This document shows, piece after piece, positions 47,619 through 59,295 of a stretch of DNA of 64,000 nucleotides. Location: positions 1,908,082 to 1,972,081 of the forward strand of contig NW_023998493.1 in assembly GCF_014805625.2 (NCBI RefSeq). The letters run 5' to 3'. The position numbers and the translations under genes are program-made. The stretch comes from Glossina fuscipes. Taxonomy: Eukaryota; Arthropoda; Insecta; Diptera; Glossinidae. Positions within the stretch are counted from its first letter, which is position 1; each line of letters starts with the position of its first letter. The notes beneath the pieces were generated by a model. The model was not told where the DNA came from. It saw only the letters and a list, made by a program, of their open reading frames with translations, and searched no databases.

Positions 47619-49125
47619 AAGTAATTCTATCTATATTAATAGAATAATAATAAAAACAAATATAAAACATCACGTTTAAAATATAACAACCAATATGCAA
47701 CAACAAATAGTTCTTAAATATCAGCTCATGATAGGTAGGTTAAAGAATAAAGCCCATAGCTTGTAATTAGTGGATGAAGCGAACGAACGTATCATATATT
47801 ACGCTTTTGTATAAATGCTACTGCAGGGTATGGTAACAATAGCGACGTCATTATACACGCATGAAACGATTTCGCTGATTGAATTCCCATTAACCCTCAT
47901 ACTGTTTGGGGAAAACAACGCAACAATACAATATGTCGACAACAAAACAAAACGACGTTGACATTGTTCATCGCATAAGTAAAAATGTTTTCTTTTTTTG
48001 TTAATAGAAACCTCATATACTTGGAAATATTTAGCTTATATTTAGCGAATAGAAACCTCATATACTTGAAAATATTTAGCTTATATAAAACCAAGGAATG
48101 GTAAAATAAAAGAAAAGAAGCACTGCAGGGAAGTCTTTTCGATTGTTTTATTACCAAGAGATTGTACAGAAGTGATCCATAGAGAAATGTGGTAAGTTTA
48201 AACAACTATATGACCACGAAGTGCATTTTATATACATGCTGAATTTCTGTGGCAGGTGTCCTTAAAGGCAAGTTGTCAGTCTATTCATAAATAGATTAAG
48301 TATTCAAAGGGAAAAGTGAAAAAGTGACCATAGGAAAGTACACAGAAATTAGTAAAATTTGGATAAACAAACCACTGCAAACTTAAGAAAAGTCTCCAGC
48401 GATTCTGTTTTTTAACATCGGTTAACACTGGACACAGCTCCAGAGAAAAGAAATTATTTCTAAAATAACTTAATTGAAGAAGCGCGATAAAACACCTCAA
48501 TACGCGTGTTTGAGCTCAGAAAGGCACTGGCAAAGTAGTTGGAAGTTTTTGTCTGAGGTTTTTGCTGTTTCTTGGCGCTTAATCAATTCTGGATGAATAT
48601 CGTCACGATTAGGATGATTTATTTGCCAATCTATTGGCTGCAAATAAGCTTTAAATCCAGCGAGTTTCAAAATTTAGCTTTCGAAAAGCGATTTGCTGGT
48701 CACTCGTCGTTAGAAGCAGGGCGTACGAAAATGGCATCCAAAGCGACTACAGCTATTTTCTGGTACAACAATGAAATCTTAAATCTAATAATCTTCAGTG
48801 CCCAAATTGCGGCTAGTAGGCCCTTTAAGTTTGGATATTAGAACCCGGTTGCATAGGAAATTAGGCGAATGTTTTATTCGAGAAAATTATAAAGCTGCCT
48901 CGAATACTGCTGAAGGCCAATCCTATTTATCTGACTTAATATTTTTCTGAGATTTAAAGCATCAGCGATTAAAAAACAAATTTATAAAAGTGAATTTTTG
49001 GTTTGTTTCTAAAGACCAATCGCAACCAGTTGGTATCCAAATAAAAATTATTCCGCTCTGCATAAAGTATGTAACGCCAGCGTAAAATAGTGTGTTCCAC
49101 TCCGCTTAACACAAGAGAGACAGTG
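47619..49125. other. Intergenic DNA with a 45 bp tandem duplication
   Basis: 48003-48047 and 48048-48092 are two copies of a 45 bp unit beginning AATAGAAACCTCATATACTT. Frames of 102 codons (minus, 47897, partly built on this repeat) and 89 codons (plus, 48572) are not supported as genes. Confidence 0.5.
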
Positions 49126-49435
49126 AAAACAAGTAAAAGGGTTTGAATTGGAAATTAAACACTCTACACCACTCCCCATATAATGCAATTTTCATGCAAT
49201 TTATTTTCGTGATATATTGCTATGCTGTGACGGCTTGCAAGTTGACGAAAATAATTTGGTCACTTGGTGTTAAACCAAAAGCTGTAAGTTGTAAGACGCT
49301 GCTATTTTCGAGGCGAAACAGTGGAATATTTAATAGGCTCACATGGATTCATTTCTGAACCTAGATATCTTGTTTCATCATAAACTTCGATTCAATTTGC
49401 ATGTTGAATACCCTATGAATAAAGATAAATAGATC
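49126..49435 (+). repeat. Interspersed repeat family B copy
   Basis: AAAACAAGTAAAAGGGTTTG and ACACTCTACACCACTCCCCATATAATGC match the B start (ACAAGTAGGAAC..., CCTACACCACTTCGCTTAATGC). The middle is diverged and the closing AAGTGGTGTAGG block is not seen. Confidence 0.45.
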
Positions 49436-49439
49436 AGTA

Positions 49440-50160
49440 CTAGGCTTCATCACACTTGTCGAGGGAATTTGACTGCCCATATCTGACGAGAAATCTATAC
49501 GTCAGCATAGTACGCCCTGCATTGGAATACGTCTCCGTCGTATGGTTACCTTCGCGTCGTTGCCCTGTGGATTCCAAAGAGCCTTTGTTTGTTGTCAGTT
49601 TCTGGTTTTTGTTTTAAAAAAATTGCGTTGAGATCCGAATCCCGCTACCTCCTCAAGAAAATAGGTTGCTGCTTATATCCTAGTAAAGATGATTAATGGT
49701 TCCGTTGGCTTGCCGTTTTTTCTAAACATGCCTGTCCGACAAGAAATTTTCTCTTTATAAAAATTAGCCAATGCAGGTTACATTATTAGATTTTTGAACC
49801 ACTTAAGGTTCTCTGTAGCAATCTAAATGAAGTTTATAACCTAATTTCCGTAATGGACCTCGTTGCTTCCATTAAGATCACTATTCTTACTGCCCATGCA
49901 CTGCTGACGTCTTGTCTGTAGTTAATAGTTAAATCGTATTATTCGGCATCCTAATAACGAGATTGCTGAGTAATTGATAGACGCGTTCGTTACTTTCTTG
50001 TATGTTTGTATTAAGTATCTGTTATTTTAGCACTTTTTCTACTCAAACTGTAGTTAGATTAAGCCTTCGAATGTACGAATTGCGCAATTCAGCTCAAGCT
50101 TTGCTGTAACTAAAGTCTACATTTATGAAATTAAATTAACTAAATAAATTAAATTAAAAA
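49440..50160 (+). pseudogene. Jockey-type retrotransposon relic with 3' tail
   Basis: Near 49493 the frame reads LYVSIVRPALEYVSVVWLPS, the end-of-RT block of Jockey-clade elements. After frameshifts IRIPLPP... / RYLLKKIGC-type remnants and MINGSVGLPFFLN (near 49690) follow the family order. The element runs to an A/T-only tail AACTAAATAAATTAAATTAAAA at about 50135-50160, consistent with a degenerate retroposon 3' end. Only the 3' half is present. This 5' truncation is usual for non-LTR elements. Confidence 0.65.
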
Positions 50161-50239
50161 AGTCGTCGGATGTAGTGCAAAACGTTGACTGACGTGGTCC
50201 ACATTCAGCAAATTAAATTTGCTTCTGGAAGATTTTATT

Positions 50240-50520
50240 ACTGTCCATCTATTCTCGTCTTCTCTCGGCGCTTATGAGTATACTCTGATCACATCGATTT
50301 GTAATAGGGTTCAGTTGTAGGCTTAAACACATCACTGCACTAAATTTCGTGAAAACATATGAAAAAACTGACCTGGAGGCTGAAAACAAAAACAGGCTGA
50401 TAGACATCAGATAGCGGGACAAAGAGACAGAGATTTAGGAAAGAGTTTTGAATCGATCCGTATAGTACAAGGTACCTCTGACTTAATTTCTCTCTTTTAC
50501 CATATGTGGAGTAGAGTAAA
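50240..50520 (+). repeat. Probable interspersed repeat family B copy
   Basis: AATAGGGTTCAGTTGTAGGCTTAAACACATCACTGCACTAAATTTCGTGAAAACATATG, GACCTGGAGGCTGAAAACA and GAATCGATCCGTATAGTAC parallel 20290-20440. GCGTGATGTAGGGTTTAAG at 50747 could be its displaced end. Confidence 0.4.
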
Positions 50521-51790
50521 AAAATATATATATTTAAGATTGATATGAAAAGATACAAAATTTGTCAAGGCAAAGTATAAGATGAGAACTTACTGTGGCG
50601 TGCACTAGAATCGCAACGTAATGCACTATAGCGAGGAATCAAATAACAAAGAATGTTATAGACTAAGCCAGCTTATAGTTTAGGATATCACATAAGAGTA
50701 TTGATTTGTGTAGTGTAAATGGATGTACACAAGTACAGGGGAAGGCGTGATGTAGGGTTTAAGAATAGCATAAAATAGTGAAAGAAACATAAGAAAAGAT
50801 AAAAGAGCAAGAAGGTAGAAGACGCATAATATGTAATGACAAAGCATTAAATGGAGCTACGCAGAAAAATATACAACATTGTTACAAATGATAATTAGAC
50901 CATATTTTAAGAAAGTTTTGTTTTAAGGATCTAGAACAGTATGGAGAAAACAGCATGTCCTACAATTATATTCAATTCAAAAATGTTAATAGTATTTTAT
51001 AGAAAACTAAATAAAAAAGTTTTTTAAATAAACTTTTATATAAGCAAGTTAAAAAGTGAAAAATAAATTTCATTTTTATGCGTTTTTAAGGTGTAAGAGA
51101 TCAATACTTTCTAAACTTTCCAAGCATTTTGTTCCATTGTGTGGCCATGTCGCGAGGTCTCTCATATTTGATTTAGATACATACGTCGAGGGGATTGTGA
51201 AGGAAAAAGACGATTAATGACGTTGTGGATTAAAGAAACCAATTTTGTTTCGAGTCATGTTCCAGAAACCACTGAGGTAGCATTCATTTATAGGCATGAC
51301 ATACCAATGCATTCACAAGCTTTGCAATAGAGTTTTCGAAACGATCAAGAAAGAGCAATGTCGACCATTTATCTGTGTCTTGTGTTTCTGCTCACAAATT
51401 TCCACGGGCGCTATCGAATATATATGTATACGTGTTTTTCAAAGATTTTTGAACACAAGGAAGAAGAGGGCAATTTTTTGTTTATATATATTTATATTTA
51501 TGTTTTTCAACATCTACACACTTCTCCTGGCAATGTTTTCATACCTTTATCGCACCAAACTGGTACCTGGACTTTATCTGGGCAAAATAGTTAACGGCGA
51601 TGCAGTGATCGCCCGATGGCGACTAACGATTGTGATTAAGCAGTTCTAACTGTAATTCACAATTTTTCGTATTAGGTATCGAAACGAACGAAATTTTAGT
51701 TTCCATAAATATGATCGTTTTTCCGTTATTTCAACCTTCATATCATCGAGTAATGGGAGGTAAAAAGCTTATTCTTTTTTAAGATAATCG
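50521..51790. other. Intergenic DNA; 117-codon open frame not recognised
   Basis: The plus frame 51296-51649 (117 codons) has a hydrophobic middle (CLYIFIFMFFNIYTLLLAMF) that comes from TA/TT-rich DNA; no signal peptide, domain or homologue is recognised, and an overlapping 78-codon frame is equally open. I do not call it a gene. Confidence 0.4.
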
Positions 51791-51794
51791 ATGG

Positions 51795-51950
51795 GTACGC
51801 TAGAAAACAGTCGCTTTCACTTTCCCTTTGCTATGCCCAAAGCTTGATTCAGTATGTGACCAATACGTTCTTGCAACATATCCATGAGCTCTGCCATCTC
51901 TCTAACCTTAAGTCGACGATCGTCCACCACCAGTAAGGCTCTTGAGCTGA
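51795..51950 (-). pseudogene. Mariner transposase relic, second helix-turn-helix
   Basis: On the minus strand the frame reads VVDDRRLKVREMAELMDMLQ, then ERIGHILNQALG, matching the second DNA-binding helix region of mariner transposases (RRLKVREIAE....S.ERVGHILHE.LGM.K). A stop follows GIAKGK. About 50 codons remain and nothing of the catalytic domain follows. Confidence 0.65.
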
Positions 51951-53889
51951 AGCTTTGCTCTGCGAACATAGTTTTTGAAACTTAATCTCACTTAAACTGT
52001 TAAGATCATGTTTCTATTCAGCTACTCAAACTTTCACCACAATAAATGCAGAGTTTGCGTATGCAGCGTCTAACTTCGATTTGATTTTCTTCTTAACTAT
52101 ATTTGGTTTTTTTCTACCATTTTTTGTCTATCCCTCTCTCGTTGAAAATCACATAATGAAACCCGAAATTTTCGGTGAAAGTGTAAAAAAGTTTTTGCAT
52201 TATATTTAACTTATGCACAAGTGGGCACACATACATAAATATGTACATATATATGTAGACATGTCGGTGTGAATGTGCTCACCCCACGTCTATAGAGAGC
52301 ATGAAAAGGACTTACTTTCCAAATTCTGCTTATAACCGATTGTTATTTGAAAATTGATTGCTGACAAAAGTTCTTTTTATACGTGAGTGGGTGGCTGTGT
52401 ATATGTAGCTGTGTTAACTCATGTGGGCGACCTAAAGTATAACAATAACAACGTAATAATATGAATGAAGAATAGAATATGATTTTGTAATACTTCATAC
52501 ACAAGGAAAGAAAAGTTTTCAACTTGTCATGCGAAAATTTATATTTTTAGTCTAAGGAAAAAAAAAAAACAAATGATATATGAAAAACTTTAACAAGAAC
52601 AGAAAAAGAGATACAGAGTATAACACAAGTGCTGAAATTGAAGAATAACGCTTGCATTTTTTACACTAAAAAATTTAAAATAACAATAATTTTCAGATTA
52701 AACTGAAGACAAAAACTTTGGGAAATTACACAGTTTTGAATACCAAATAAGAAACAAAAAAAAAAAAAAACAAAATCACACAATTAATAAGAAATATTTT
52801 TTTTGTTTGGGTTTAATTCGCACAATTTTCCTTCTTGAAGCCCTCGGCTCTTTAAAGGTACAGTGCTAACGGTTCATGTACGAATCTGGATCAAGCTTTT
52901 AAATATCATTACGTAAACTTAAAATCAAACGAAGAGTAAAGTTAGGTTGAACATCCTCGAGTCGTTTTCCCCCAAAAATCATAAGTTTCCGAACTGATAG
53001 TAGATACTTTGCTCGAACCATATCAATCCCATCCTAAGGTTCCAATCCCAAATAGGGGTCTTAGCAAACAAAAATTTGACGTTTTGAACTTTGACATTTT
53101 CAAGAGTATCAGATGGTGCTACTATTGAAATTACCAGTCAATGCCTCCGCCATAATCTACGTTTTTGAACTAAGAAAAAAATATGTTGCTTGTGTTCAAT
53201 ATTTCTGAACTCAATGTAAATTCTCCTTTCTTTTCTCGAAAAGAAAACGTACATTTTCCTTTTTCAAAAAAATTCTTCTATTGCACGTAGATTTATTTGT
53301 TATTTTCTTTTCCTCGAACTAAAGTATGGTATTTACAGTTGTTAAGTACATATAAGAATTCGTCCCTGATAAATTTATTTTCATTAGAGAAACTTACTCA
53401 ACCGAATATTACCATTAATTAAGTAACTTACTACTTTTAAGTGCATTAGCTTATCAAGCTTCTTTAATATGCAATCGAGTGTGAGTGGGTTTATCTAAAT
53501 GGATAAAAGTATTTCTAAATACATGGAAGCAAAGTTATTTATTGCTAACTATTATTCACGTTGATTTACCAGTGAATGAACAAACACTTGTTGCTTTTCG
53601 ATTGAACTATATATGTGAAAGTAAGCGCAAACGCTAGGAAGAGTCATGCGCTGTGAAAGTTATTATTATTCTTTTCTATGATCTACAATAAAACAAAGAA
53701 CGATTTAGAAAGTGTTCTTAACTTTTTGCATTACGATGTACAAAATAAAAACTTTAGCAACTTATTCGCTAAAGTGATTAATCCTTTTATTTCATTTATT
53801 ATTAAATTAAATAAACTTCCAACGGCAAAGTACAGGCTTAAAAATTTTTTCAATTTATATTATGCTCCATGGGCGCCAAGTTGAAAATG
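51951..53889. other. Intergenic DNA, nothing recognised
   Basis: A-rich runs at 52559-52570 and 52757-52772. The frame at 53678 (68 codons) is not supported. Confidence 0.4.
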
Positions 53890-54735
53890 AAAAAGTAAGA
53901 AAATTAAATGCTCATTACCCAAAAAAAGGCAAAAGAAGTAAAAGAAAAAAATCCTCATGCTCTATAATATGGAGCGGGTTCAGCTGATTCCTTTTATTCT
54001 CAAAATAAAAGTTTTTCTTGTAGAGAAATGTTGGCGTTGTAGGGGTGTCCTTTCAAAAGTTTAGGTCAAATCCAAATTCTCTTATAAATTTTTAGGCGAT
54101 ATTTTCGTTTTCGATAACGGGAGGACAGGCGGACATATTTAGATGCTGGCCAGGAATTTGTATACTTCATGCTGTTTTGGAGCTTGTTTCTGCGCGTTGT
54201 AAAGCTATTGAAAAAAATAATTAAATTTTGGTACACTGTTACATTGGGTAGGCGTGGTCAATTTTTTCTATTTTTGTCAGCAGATGCTACAGTATCGCCT
54301 GCAGAATATGCGTTCAAATTTTCGTATTTATTTGCTATAGTTTATGAGTAATAAAGCAAAATAGGCAAAAAAATAATTTCCCATTCCCTTTCCCAAACAG
54401 AAGTGTTCTCAGTTTACTGTGTGCCGTGAACGTGTCCTTCGATCGATTTGGCCCATTTTCAAAAGCAACCTCCGTGCAAGAACTTTGAATGTTTCTACTA
54501 AACTAAAGTCAATAGCTCTATTTTTGCGGCCAGCAGAATGTTTACAAGAGACATTACGCGGACGGACAAACATCCAGAAACAGACGGACATGCTTAAATC
54601 GATTCAGAATTTAATACTGACCAACAATATATGCACTTTATAGAGTCGTAGAAAATTCTTTTCTTTTGTGGGTTGCAAACATTTTAACATAATGAATATA
54701 CCCCTCATCCTTATGTGACGGGCATAAAAAATGCC
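53890..54735 (+). repeat. Interspersed repeat family A, full-length-like copy
   Basis: Starts AAAAAGTAAGAAAATTAAATGCTCATTACCC and ends GTGACGGGCATAAAAAATG (54715-54733). Blocks GGACAGGCGGACATATTTAG, GGTACACTGTTACATTGGGTAGGCGTGG, TTTATGAGTAATAAAG, GTGTCCTTCGATCGATTTGG, CCAGCAGAATGTTTACAAG, CAGACGGACATGCTTAAATC and CATTTTAACATAATGAATATACC follow the family order. Non-coding. Confidence 0.65.
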
Positions 54736-55029
54736 CTTATCAATGATTTGCTCCCTTTGCTGCCTTTGCCTTTTGCTATTTTTTTAACTTCTTTCATATA
54801 TTATTCATTTCGCTGTCCAGATTCGGGAACTCTCTTTTAGTAACGTATGTAAAACAGAACAGCCATCTACGGCACCATATGTTTAGTAGAATGTTTATCA
54901 TTTTACACAATAGATCGTTTAAAAACTGCTGAACGCGTTGAAACAGTAAAAACTTATTACAAAAATACTGATTCTGCAATAGGTACATCTCTTGCATTGC
55001 TGGTAGATTATATTATCGCTGATCTCAGC

Positions 55030-55800
55030 TCATTGCAGGCGAAACTGTGAAGAAATTGGGAGAAACTGTGCGTGTAACAGAATTGTTAATCTCTACATAT
55101 CATCGAAAAGCATCTGAAAATGCTGATATTGTTATTGAAAGCGTCGAAGAAGATACAAACGTACTTGTTACACAGCGCCCACAGCATTTGGGGCTGTCTT
55201 AGCTTACACTGAGGCCTATTGATCATGAATTGCGTACAAGATACGTTGATTGGTTGCTCGCACAACAGTGTCTTTCTTCGATGAGGCTTATTTTTCGCTA
55301 GGTGGATACATCAACAAGCAAAATTGTTGCATCTGTGGCAGTGAAAATCCACAAGTAACTGACGAAAAATCGAAAAGCCTAATGCGTAATTTTGTAAAAA
55401 TGACGAGGGTCAATTAGCAGATTTTTTATGTAAAGTTGAACAAATGGATGTTGACGATATGTGGGTTGAACACAACGGTGCTACAAGTCACGCGACACGT
55501 TCCGTTTTGGGCGAAGAATTTCCCAACGTCCAATTTTACGCTTACGTCGTATGAGTTGGCCACAAAGATCGGCAGCTCTCTCCCCACTAGACTTTTTTTT
55601 GTAGGTAGGATACGTAAAAGATCGACTACATGCGAACAATCCTCAAACTTTTCACGCTTTGAAAAAAATATCCGCCAAGTTATGGCTGAACTATTGCTCT
55701 CTGTATGCAAACAAGTTATCGAAAATCGATCAGAAGTTTGTCTTATTTATGGTTATTTTCCCAGCCACAAAAAGGATAGCCCTTTGTGATGGTTATGGAT
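55030..55800 (+). pseudogene. Tc1/mariner-superfamily transposase relic (WPPRS...LTPLDYFLWGYVK group)
   Basis: Blocks in order: RPQHLGLS (near 55180), FFDEAYFSLGGYINKQNCCI then GSENPQVT (near 55274-55358), MDVDDMWVEHNGATSHATR (near 55444), WPQRSAALSPLDFF (near 55557), and FEKNIRQVMAELL with VIENR (to 55730). These match a transposase group common in insect genomes where the blocks read SDEAHF..GYVNKQN, DMWFQQDGATCH, WPPRSCDLTPLDYFLWGYVK. The second catalytic Asp (QQDGA) is Asn here (EHNGA) and the Asp of SCDLTP is Ala, on top of several frameshifts and stops, so it is dead. The 117-codon frame at 55436 is part of this relic in a mixed frame. Terminal repeats were not found. Confidence 0.7.
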
Positions 55801-58799
55801 TTTTTTTGAGGAGCATTAACGTATTTTTCTGCTTCTATTAATGCATTTTCAATAACTTTTTTTATTAAGGAGAGATTATCGCTTTCTGCCAATGAAACCG
55901 CACATCGTAAATATCAAATCCGATGATAATTACATATTGTGGATCAGGATGGAATTTATTTTTTGACGGGTCTTGTTTTTAGAAATTTGATTTTCCCGCT
56001 AACTATATCGTATATAGCTTGGCTTCCTTACAATTTTCCCATTTCTAATCCTTCATAATTTCAATTTTCAAAAGTTTCGCTTTAATAATAGTTAAATACA
56101 AAGTACAATAAAATGTAATTCAGAAAATACGATGAAATGGAATTTGGTTTGCAAAGTTTTATATGGCGAACGTTTAAAAGCAATTTCACTGCAAAATTAG
56201 TGGAGGAAATGATTATCCTATTCGGTTTGCGTGGGTTGTGTGTCACAGTAAATAAAAAATTCGGGGAACGTAAATTATCACATGATGAAAGAACGGAAGG
56301 GTGAAAAACTTACCGTTGCACTCTCTTATAGTGTTTCAAATTAATAAATGCACGGAGAAGTTTGGTGACAAAAGAAACTTTTTTGTTGGGTTGAAAACTT
56401 ACAAAAATTTATTTTAACAAATGACAAATATTTTCTAAATTAAAAATTTCTATCTAAAATGACGCATTCACTGCATACCGAAATATATTTCAAGAAAAAA
56501 AAAAACCAATAGTTTCGCGCTTGCATAAGTGGGTGGGCGGATTGCGCGCCGCGCTAGCTCATCGGGTTTTTATCAAGTGGACAAAAGGAGCTGAGTTTAC
56601 TTACGCTTTGGCTTTGGCTGATTCTTCTGATGCCTTGTGGCGAGGAATTATATCTCGTTTCTAACATTATGAACTTTTACCGATGAAGGGGATCGTAAGT
56701 GGATTAATAGAATATTGAGTGTGTGCTTAAATAACATGCAGTTGAATTTCAATGACTTGAATACAATACTTTATTATTTTTGAGTGTCTTTTTACTTTTA
56801 GTTTGGCAGCCAAATTCTGAACAATAATTTTTTATATCTTTTTTTTGACACTTTTCACAAACATATATGAATAAACACAATCAAACGCAAAATAAAGTAT
56901 CATATTATGTTGGTAAAGGTACAACGTCAATAGCCCCTACAGACAGCCTTGTTTCCGTCAGATTTCATAAAGCAATTTTTAGCGCAGAAATTCTTCGTCT
57001 TTATATATACCCAATATAATTTTTTTATTGTTAAAAACAGCGATGATAGCGGTTTTTTTAAACCAGACCTACACCACAAAAGGGGGAAAAATACCAGATC
57101 AAGGAAAAGAACGAAGAGGAAAAAATTTCTCCTTTTTAGAGTTTGGTTAATTATTTATGGCATCTTGGGCTTTTGCGGATTCTGTCCTGAAAATTTTTAG
57201 TTGTTATTTTAACTTTTGCTTGCAAATGTTAGCCAATTATAAAAAATTATTCACGAGCACGCGTTATGCGTTTTACGCACAATTATAATTCCTTTTTCTC
57301 TTTTTTTTGAGATCTATATTATGGTACTTATTACAACAAAGGCTAGGTTTGGAAAAAACACTGCCGATCATGAGGCACACTAAACTCTTACTTTCTGTTA
57401 AACAATTTTTGGCAAATGTTTCTTAAATGCTTTGTAGCGGGCACACGTACATTTATACAAATAAATTATCTGCTGCAAAAAGTTTGGAGATTTATTGGCG
57501 CGGCACAAATGCACGTGCGTGGTTGTATTACTGGCTAAAAGTGTTTGCCAAAATAATCAGTTAAACATACAAATTGATGGTTGCCTAATGGTTAAAGTTG
57601 ACAAATATTTAATGTTTGTATCATTATAATGGTTGTGCATTTATTTGTTAGAAGAGGAAATGAGGTAAAATTTTACAACACACACTAAATTTCTTTTATC
57701 TATTAAGTAATAATTGAGTCGGAAGCCAGTTGTAAAATATTTGAGGTCGTTTAAATGATGACAAAGGGAGGCTCACATTTTACTGTTTGGCAATTAATTG
57801 ATTTTTTTTAATTTAATTGATTTGCATGGCGTTGGATATATACGCAAAAGCACCGATAGCTCTTGAGAAAAGAAGGTTAATATCCGCTTAATTTGACAGT
57901 TGTCATGATTGAGGATTATCTTGGGGTTCCTGTAAGTACATTTCTTCTAACTTTAGCGCTTTCCCTGGAATGTGCACTGTGATGAACAAAGTCTCGTTTT
58001 GCTCCTACACTATAGGCTAAGAGTACTCCTATGCGTCGTGTAAGATTACTTTTAGTACTTTTAGGATGTAACTCCGACACATTTAGGATGTTAATCGAAG
58101 ATATGACAGATGCTTTCAAATGAGAGTAGGAAATTTTGCGACAGAGCCAATGTTTGCACAACAGTTGAGTAAATCGATGGCGCTCCTGAAAGGGTGTTAC
58201 CTCATAATATAGTTGATAATAATATGAATATTGTTTCTGAAGGAATGGCTTATCCCATTGTTATCCCGACATAGTGAAAGATTAAGTGAATTGTACTTTC
58301 AGTCCGATATAATATATGATTCGTTGAATTATATAAAATAAAGTGAATTATAACGCGTTGATAGCAGCCAGCGGTAGCGTATAATACGAAAAAGCTAGAA
58401 TTATTAAGATAGCAGACTGATGTGTCAGATGTCGTTAAAGCCTGTTACTTAGCCTCAGCAGATAAGAACAGTGAACAGTACTTAGTTACCTAACTACTTA
58501 ACTGTTTAGTCCAGGAAAATTATATGTTATCGCATGCATTCTCTCATGCATTCGTTGAGTGCTAGCCTAGCATAAATAGACGGACACATAAATTCTTATG
58601 ATTATGATTAAGACTCAATTGGTGACTTATTATCTGTCCAAGCCGGACGTTGACCCTTATGACGACACCCAAAAAATCAAGCGTACCGTAAGTAAGCTCA
58701 AAAGATACCAATTTGTGTGGAATTTTGTGTCTTCCAAAAAAATGTGAACGTAGCGATTTTCAATACGGAAAAACGGATGTTTTCTCACACTAATAACAA
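55801..58799. other. Intergenic DNA, nothing recognised
   Basis: Frames at 56949 (83 codons) and 57916 (81 codons, minus) resemble nothing I know. 56515-56650 is slightly GC-richer (GCGCGCCGCGCTAGC) without an identified feature. Confidence 0.4.
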
Positions 58800-59088
58800 C
58801 AAACATTAAAGTCGGGTGAAGCCGACCCTTAAATACCCATTTTCCTTAGTACATCCGTTTCAAATTTATCGCAATTATTTATAATACTGAAATAATATTT
58901 TTTGAACTCCTCCAACGCTTTCAAATGGAACGTTATATATATAGAGAGTGGGTGCGAAATCGCTCCCATGCAATCTATAATCTATAGTGTTCAGTCTTGG
59001 GGAAAAAGACGTCAGTTCATCAAATTTCGTGAAAATATCTCAAAATTCCCGACTTGAACGCATGGATAGATATAAGATAGGTAGACAG
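58800..59088 (+). repeat. Interspersed repeat family B copy, 3'-truncated at a SINE
   Basis: Starts with GTCGGGTGAAGCCGAC (58811-58826), which can fold on itself, then CTTAAATACCCATTTTCC. The block TCATCAAATTTCGTGAAAATATCTC (near 59017) and GACTTGAACGCATGGATAGATA correspond to 20325-20380. It stops where the SINE head begins, and the usual AAGTGGTGTAGGG end is missing. Confidence 0.5.
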
Positions 59089-59295
59089 ACAATTTGTCTG
59101 AATAGCCGAGTAGATAAGAACCGAGACTATCAGTTCGCGGGTTCAAATCTCGAGTGCAGTAGAGTTGTCACTGGTGGTAGCAACAGTAAGTGCTCAATTG
59201 GTAAGCACTTACCGATTGGGCACCACTGAGTTGCAACCACCACCACTTTCCTCCCCTTTTTTCCGGCTGTCTCCTGAGTGATTGGTCATAGTAAA
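59089..59295 (+). repeat. tRNA-derived SINE, copy 2
   Basis: The head AATAGCCGAGTAGAT (A-box-like) and GGTTCAAATCTCGAGTG (B box near 59141) are spaced as in a tRNA. The body carries AGTGCTCAATTGGTAAGCACTTACCG (an inverted repeat, AAGTGCT / AGCACTT) and GATTGGGCACCACTGAG; the tail CTCCCCTTTTTTCCGGCTGTC matches TTCTTTCTGGCCGTC of copy 1. It ends near GATTGGTCATAG. The 80-codon frame over it is not a gene. Confidence 0.65.

Noticed and set aside
51296..51649. 117-codon plus frame with a hydrophobic middle, possible small membrane protein
   Set aside because: Hydrophobicity follows from TA/TT-rich DNA, an overlapping frame is equally open, and there is no signal peptide, start context or family resemblance.
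55436..55789. 117-codon plus frame as a host gene
   Set aside because: Its second half carries transposase motifs continued from other frames, so it is part of the relic at 55030-55800.
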